This document shows positions 57,134 through 64,000 of a stretch of 64,000 bases of DNA, in pieces (position 1 is the stretch's first letter; every line of letters begins with the position of its first letter). The notes beneath the pieces were generated by a model. That model searched no databases. It worked only from the letters and a program-made list of their open reading frames with translations, and was not told the origin of the DNA. Source of the DNA: Haematobia irritans (taxonomy: Eukaryota; Arthropoda; Insecta; Diptera; Muscidae). The position numbers were made by a program, and so were the translations under genes. The stretch is taken from the NCBI RefSeq assembly GCF_050003625.1, contig NC_134400.1, positions 56,486,066 through 56,550,065 of the forward strand, written 5' to 3'.

Positions 57134-58079
57134 TACATAGGTCCAAATAAATATAAATATTCCCTTTCATTGCAAATTGGATGACAGTAAAGTAAATAGA
57201 AATAAACAGTTTTAGTATAAAATTCTATTTCACGTGCCTTTTATTAATGCGGTCTAATTGGGAATTATTGGTACTGGTGCAAAAGGGGACACGCCACATA
57301 AATGAATGCAGGCAATGTGCACTGCATTGAGGTATCAATAAAAGTTTAATTTAATTTAATTTAGAGAGTTACATGCGATGCCAATGTCAATCTATTCCGT
57401 TAATGACATATCTGTTTCTGGCTTACACTCCCACATATCGAAGCTTGTTTTAGCTCACATCCATATGGGATTGGTACGTGCATTGATTGGTATGTTTTTC
57501 CACAGTAAAGTTTCTATGTATTTTGGCATTTTTATGCACTGAGAAATACGATGTTCGTGCATGATGCACACAGTTTAAATGACATTCAAGCTTCAACGGA
57601 GAATGCTACCGCGAATCGAACCTTGAGTTATAGCACTGTGAAAGCAACGTAATTGGTACAACAATGCGTAACAAATACTTTACGATGTGTTTATAGCCCA
57701 TCACTATAGATCAAATGTAATAATTTCCTTTGAAACCCCGTACTCGGAATACAAGGTGAACGTAAAGACAGTGGTGATGGTGATGAGATCCTGTCTTTGA
57801 CCGGGGTCGAAACATGAATTAAAGTCAATGTGACGGTGAGAAAAATGAATGGTGCGAATGTGACCGCATTATGAACCAAAATAATCGTTCCAAAAATAAT
57901 CTACCAAAATCTGAAGAAAATTTTACCATAAATCTACCAAATTTAAAAAACAAATATTTTTTTAAGGTTTTGATAATTTTTCTGTGGTTAGCTAAAAAAA
58001 TCTTGTCTTCGAATGAATGTATAAATATCCCTTTAATTGTAAATAAGTTGAATTTTAAATGTTTTAACTATTTTAGCTT
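57134..58079. other. Unassigned sequence with a retroelement-like 3' end and a tRNA-like piece
   Basis: AATAAAAGTTTAATTTAATT at 57338-57360 looks like a poly(A) signal followed by a (TTTAA)n tail of a retroelement. A minus-strand tRNA-like piece at 57604-57668 has GGTTCGATTCGCGGTAGC but no proper acceptor stem. No gene is seen. Confidence 0.4.
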
Positions 58080-58121
58080 GCCGATATGGACTAATTTGTG
58101 CATGGTTGTTAGTGTCCATAT

Positions 58122-58462
58122 GGGAGCCACCGTGGTGCAATGGTTAGCATGCCCGCCTTGCATACACAAGGTCGTGGGTTCGATTCCTACTACGACCGAA
58201 CACCAAAAAGTTTTTCAGCGGTGGATTATCCCACCTCAGTAATGCTGGTGACATTTTTGAGGGTTTCAAAGCTTCTCTAAGTGGTTTCACTGGAATGTGG
58301 AACGCCGTTCGGACTCGGCTATAAAAAGGAGGTCCCTTGTCATTGAGTTTAACATGGAATCGGGCAGCACTCAGTGATAAGAGAGAAGTTCACACTGTGG
58401 TATCACAATGGACTGAATAGTCTAAGTGAGCCTGATATATCGGGCTGCCACATAACCTAACC
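58122..58462 (+). mobile_element. Full-length tRNA-derived SINE with 12-bp target duplication
   Basis: TAGTGTCCATAT stands at 58110-58121 and 58463-58474. The head has TGGTGCAATGGTTAGCATG and GGGTTCGATTCCTAC, the tail (CCTAA)n. It is 341 bp. Removing it rejoins a family A unit. Confidence 0.93.
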
Positions 58463-58805
58463 TAGTGTCCATATACTAACACCACGTACCAAATTTCAAC
58501 CGGATCGAATGAATTTTGCTCCTCAATGAAGCTCCGAAGGTCACATATAGGGATCGGTTTATTTGGGGGCTATATATAATTATGGACCGATATGGACCAA
58601 TTTTTGCATGGTTGTTAGAGACTATATTCTTACACCACGTACCCAATTTCATACGTAAAAGCGGTCCGATATGGCGCAGTTGCAATACCGTTCGATCTAC
58701 ATCAAAAACAAATCCTAGTGACAAGTTTCAAGTCGATAGCTTATTTCGTTCGGAAGTTAGCGTGATTTCAACAGACGGACGGACAGACATGCTTAGATCG
58801 ACTGA

Positions 58806-58928
<123 letters not shown>

Positions 58929-59111
58929 GGGGTCTTTGAGCAATATTTCGATGTGTTACAAACGGAATGACAATGTTAATATACCCCCCATCCTATGGTG
59001 GAGGGTTAACAAACTAACGGTATATATTGGTTTTATGGTGAGTACATCAGAAAGTGCAAAATAGAGTACATGCGAGTTTTTTTGTTATGTTTATTTTTCT
59101 CTCTGAATTCT

Positions 59112-62100
59112 TATACCCTTCACCACTACTGTGGTACAGGGTATAATAAGTTTGTGCATTTGTACACACAAAAAAAAATTTTTTGATTTCAATCACGAAA
59201 ATCGCGGATTCAATCATTTTTTTAATTGAAATGTCTTCAATCACGAAAATGATAGTATCAATCACCCATTTTGATTGAAAACCAACACGATTTTCAATTA
59301 AAAATTTAATTGACTTTTGTAACGGAATCAATTAATTGTGTGATTGAATCAATTAAAAACGTGATTGATTTTTAACATAAAATTCAATCACAGTTTTAAT
59401 TGAATCAATTAAAATTTTAATTAATTTCGCGACAAAAATTAATCAACTATTTGATTCATTCAATTAAATAATTAATTGAAATTGGCTATAAATTTCAGTC
59501 AAAAAATTTATATATTGCGCCCCCAAAATCGTATTTAGTTTTATTTGAAATAAAAGAAAATATGTATTTCTTATAAAACATATTTAATATTTTATTATTT
59601 TTTGAATTATGCAATAGACAAATAAATTTGGTTCTTGTCATTTGTGTTTTGTTCTAACATAACTTACACATACAATTACTATCAATAACAACTATAGGGT
59701 GAAAAAAATAGACTATATAAATCATTATCTTCCTTATCATAATAACCATGTGAGCATGTTCCTTCTAATATGTAAATGCGCCTAGATTTCCAATAAATCA
59801 GCAACCTGTAAGCTAAATTAGTTTTTCTGAAAGTAAACAGAATAATTCGAATTTAATTTTGTTCAATTAAAAGATTTATAATCTTCTTTTGCAGTTGTAG
59901 TCTTCTAGCATAAAAAGGTGTATTAAGGAGCTCGGTAATTTAATTTTAGTACAATTCCTTTCCAAAATTTCCACACACTGAAATCGTCTATTAAAACTTG
60001 AACCAATCAAAGACAAAAATAATGGCAAAACAATGAAATATTTGGTATTATGTTTATGATACTTTTCAAATTCTGGAAATAGAAAAAATATAAATGGAAA
60101 ATACATATTTTTATTATTTTCGGATATTTTTCATATTTTTAAATTCAAAAGAAAGAACTTTTTTACCGTTACATAATTCAGCTCATTAGTTTATATATCA
60201 GATATACTGCTATCTACTTGGGTTCAAACTGAAAAAGGCAGGTAAAACAAAAATTCAATCTAATGCCAACGCTACTTCGCAACTTCAAGACCCATACCAA
60301 CAAATCCACACCGCTCTTGGTTTTAAGAAAACTAGGAGTGAACAAAATTATAATTTTAAAAGATCAATATGGCACCCACCTTTTGATTGCAAACATATTC
60401 TTATATATTTGATAAAATGATGCAATTTCACGAAATAAAATTGCTCACTAAAATAAATGAATAAAAAATATATTATTTTACTTTGTTTAATGTAAACAGG
60501 CTTCAATAGAAAACGGTATTCACATTTCACAATGTCTTACCTCCAATAAACGTAGATTGTTTTCCATTTTTACAATACCACAAAACACAAACACAGGTAA
60601 TTTCTAATGCGTTCTGTCATATATTTTTTCAAACGTTTACCACGTGGGCATTTGTTGTTGCACACTTTATTTATTTCAACCCTTTGCTATGATTTGTTGT
60701 TGCGTTCAAAATATTTATGCACACATTTTGAATGCAGCAGACAGAATGTCGCCAATCATGTTTTTCAATTTACGCGAAAAACAAAAACCCAACCGTTCGT
60801 TACGAGTTACTTCCACAGACTGATCTCTCCATCATACATTTTTTTATAAATACCCATTCTCTTGTTCTCTTTTCGTTCTTTCCATTGCTCGAAATTATTC
60901 AATTTCAATCACAAAGGTGATTGGATCAATCACATGTGTAATTGGAAACGGAAAAATTTTCAATCACGTTTGTAATTGAAAATTATTTCCGAATTGATTA
61001 ACAAATTGATTGAATCAATTAATATTTTAATTGGAAACGTAACAAATATCAATCATTTTTTTGATTGGTTTTTATTCGGATTTGATTAAATAATTAATTG
61101 AATCAATTAACATATTAATTGAATCCGTTTCCAAATTCAGTTAAATGTTTAATTGCAAAAATTTTGGTGATAATTTTTTGTGTGTATGTAACGCCAAGAA
61201 GGAAAAGTCGGAGACCCATCGTTTAGTATACCGATCGTCGTAGAATTAAATTCTGAGTCGATTTAGCGATGTCCGTCTGTCCGTCTGTCTGTCTGTCTGT
61301 CCGTCTGTCTGTCTGTCTCTTGATGTATTTTTGTGTGCAAAGTACAGCTCGCAGTTTTAGTCCGACTGTCCTAAAATTTGGTATAGAGTCCTGCTTCGGC
61401 TCAAAGACGATGCCTATTGATTTTGGAAAAAATCGGCTCAGATTTAGATATAGCTGCCATATATATTTTTCACCGATCTGGTCATAATTGGCGAGTATAT
61501 CAACCGATCTTCCTCAAATTCCGTACATCCGCATATTTTATGAGTCTCGAAAAACTTGCAGAATATCAGCCAAATCGGTTCAGATTTAGATATAGCTCCC
61601 ATATATAGCTTTCGCCCGATTTACACTCATTTGCCCACAGAGGCCAATTTTTTGCTCCGATTTAGTTGAAATTTTGCACAGGGAGTAGAATTAGCATTGT
61701 AGCTATGCGTGTCAAATTTAATTGAAATCGGTTCAGATTTAGATATAGCTCCCATATATAGCTTTCGCCCGATTTACACTCAAATGACCATAGAGGCCAA
61801 TTTTTAACTCCGATTTAGTTGAAATTTTGCACAGGGAGGAGAATTAGCATTGTAGCTATGCGTGCCAAATTTGGTTGAAATCGGTTCAGATTTAGATATA
61901 GGTCCAATATATAGCTTTCGGCCGATTTACACTCATATGACCACAGAGGCCAATTTTTTGGTCCGATTTAGTTGAAATTTTGCACAGGGAGTATAATTAG
62001 CATTATAGCTATGCGTGCCAAATTTGGTTGAAATCGGTTCAGATTTAGATATATCTCCCATATATAGCTTTCGCCCGATTTACACTCATATGTCCACAGA

Positions 62101-63485
62101 GGCCAATTTTTAACTCCGATTTAGTTGAAATTTTGCACAGGGAGTAGAATTAGCATTGTTGCTACGCGTGCCAAATTTGGTTGAAATCGGTTCAGATTTA
62201 GATATAGCTCCCATATATAGCTTTCGTCCGATTTACACTCAAATGACCACAGAGGCCAATTTTTTGCACCGATTTAGTTGAAATTTTGCACAGGGAGTAG
62301 AATTAGTATTGTAGCTATGCGTGCCAAATTTGGTTGAAATCGGTTCAGATTTAGATATATCTCCCATATATAGCTTTCGCCCGATTTACACTCATATGAC
62401 CGTAGAGGCCAATTTTTAACTCCGATTTAGTTGAAATTTTACACAGGGAGTAGAATTAGCATTGTAGCTATGCGTGCCAAATTTGGTTGAAATCGGTTCA
62501 GATTTAGATATAGGTCCAATATATAGCTTTCGGCCGATTTACACTCATATGACCACAGAGGCCAATTTTTTGGTCCGATTTAGTTGAAATTTTGCACAGG
62601 GAGTAGAATTAGCATTATAGCTATGCGTGCCAAATTTGGTTGAAATCGGTTCAGATTTAGATATATCTCCCATATATAGCTTTCGCCCGATTTACACTCA
62701 TATGTCCACAGAGGCCAATTTTTAACTCCGATTTAGTTGAAATTTTGCACAGGGAGTAGAATTAGCATTGTTGCTACGCGTGCCAAATTTGGTTGAAATC
62801 GGTTCAGATTTAGATATAGCTCCCATATATAGCTTTCGTCCGATTTACACTCAAATGACCACAGAGGCCAATTTTTTGCTCCGATTTAGTTGAAATTTTA
62901 CACAGGGAGTAGAATTAGCAATGTAGCTATGCGTGCCAAATTTGGTTGAAATCGGTTCAGATTTAGATATAGCTCCCATATATAGCTTTCGCCCGATTTA
63001 CACTCATATGATCACAGAGGCCAATTTTTTGCACCGATTTAGTTGAAATTTTGCACAGGGTGTAGAATTAGTATTGTAGCTATGCGTGCCAAATTTGGTT
63101 GAAATCGGTTCAGATTTAGATATATCTCCCATATATAGCTTTCGCCCGATTTACACTCATATGACCGTAGAGGCCAATTTTTAACTCCGATTTTGTTGAA
63201 ATTTTACACAGGGAGTAGAATTAGCATTGTAGCTATGCGTGCCAAATTTGGTTGAAATCGGTTCAGATTTAGATATAGCTTCCATATATATGTTTTTCTG
63301 ATTTCGACAAAAATGGTCAAAATACCAACATTTTCCTTGTAAAATCGCCACTGCTTAGTCGAAAAGTTGTAAAAACGACTCTAATTTTCCTAAACTTCTA
63401 ATGCATATATATCGAGCGATAAATCATAAATAAACTTTTGCGAAGTTTTCTTAAAATTGCTCCAGATTTAAATGTTTCCCATATT
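59112..63485 (+). mobile_element. Family B mini-me-like element, copy B2, split by MITE F4
   Basis: The 5' hairpin head lies at 59113-59147. MITE F4 (59165-61184) follows CATTTG and TA. The element resumes at 61185 with TATGTAACGCCAAGAAGG. (GTCT)n is at 61272-61318 and eleven or so 153-bp units run to 63290. It stops at CCCATATTT, where copy B3 starts, so its 3' hairpin is missing. A block of four units (61860-62380) repeats at 62480-63100, indicating expansion by unequal exchange. Confidence 0.85.
59165..61184. mobile_element. MITE family F, longest copy F4
   Basis: The ends CACACAAAAAAAAATTTTTT and TAATTTTTTGTGTG are flanked by TA. Excision restores CATTTGTATGTAACGCC of family B, as seen in B1 and B3. 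The 1.1-kb interior at 59510-60600 is absent from F3 and shows no recognisable gene. Arms are dense in ATTAATTGAATCAATTAA palindromes. Confidence 0.88.
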
Positions 63486-63654
63486 TATACCCTTCACCAC
63501 TACTGTGGTACAGGGTATAATAAGTTTGTGCATTTGTATGTAACGCCAAGAAGGAAAAGTCTGAGACCATCGTTTAGTATACCGATCGTCTTAGAATTAA
63601 ATTCTGAGTCGATTTAGCGATGTCCGTCTGTCTGTCTGTCTGTCTGTCTGTCTT

Positions 63655-63711
<57 letters not shown>

Positions 63712-64000
63712 TGATGTATTTTTGTGTGCAAAGTACAGCTCGCAGTTTTAGTCCGATTGTCCTAAAATTTGGTGTAGGGTCCTGTTTCGGCTCAAAGACG
63801 ATCTCTATTGATTTTGGAAAAAATCGGTTCAGATTTAGATATAGCTGCCATATATATTTTTCACCGATCTGGTCATAATTGGCGTGTATATCAACCGATC
63901 TTCCTCAAATTCCGTACATCCGAATATTTTATGAGTCTCGAAAAACTTGCAAAATATCAGCCAAATCGGTTCAGATTTAGATATAGCTCCCATATATAGC
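63486..64000 (+). mobile_element. Family B mini-me-like element, copy B3 (cut by window end)
   Basis: It has the complete head TATACCCTTCACCAC, a long (GTCT)n at 63626-63709 (about 21 repeats with one TTCT and one CCGT change) and the start of the unit region. It begins directly where B2 stops. Confidence 0.85.

Overview
The window is a stretch of a higher-fly nuclear genome, most likely a muscid. It carries insect chitin synthase exons with GT-AG introns, a Himar1-like irritans-group mariner (Himar1 comes from the horn fly Haematobia irritans), mini-me/DINE-1-like repeats and a tRNA-derived SINE. It is AT-rich and repeat-dense. The stable fly / horn fly lineage is my best guess for the source.

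Only one host gene is visible: a chitin synthase on the minus strand. Six consecutive coding exons, about 721 codons, lie at 42884-42360, 33928-33372, 33304-33157, 24251-24103, 6878-6351 and 2256-1998. All splice junctions keep the frame. They encode the second half of the catalytic domain (EDRWLC, QRRRW), the five-helix membrane cluster ending in SWGTRE, the last two helices and part of the acidic tail. The 5' exons lie beyond 64000 and the 3' end beyond position 1. No coiled-coil exon is visible between SWGTRE and the last helices, and the sequence is divergent, so I favour the gut (peritrophic matrix) class, Chs2/CHS-B.

Almost everything else is transposable elements within the introns, often nested. 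From left to right: a mini-me/Helentron-like repeat with 153-bp internal units (1-1613); an intact DD37E Tc1/mariner element (3632-4930); a CCCAGCAAAA-ended element (7355-8419); a second mini-me-like element inside an ATTAAT-rich MITE (8428-10815); a broken LOA-type LINE (10815-17290) with a second mini-me-like family inserted in its ORF1; RT fragments with a SINE (17783-18560); MITEs and a TTAA-flanked piggyBac-type element (20870-22967); a large nested CGTCA-rich element (25024-30194); more MITEs and a (TA)n expansion (35247-37636); a tandem dimer of an element with head-to-head tRNA-like modules (38393-40425); a nest of at least five insertion layers (43077-48053); a 29-bp minisatellite plus a decayed Jockey-type LINE (48054-51545); a Himar1-like mariner split by 3.2 kb of nested elements (52088-56505); and a run of mini-me-like elements with 153-bp units to the window end.

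Many insertions can be undone on paper: removing the element and one copy of its target duplication restores a sequence found elsewhere in the window. This gives a relative order of events and well-supported element boundaries.
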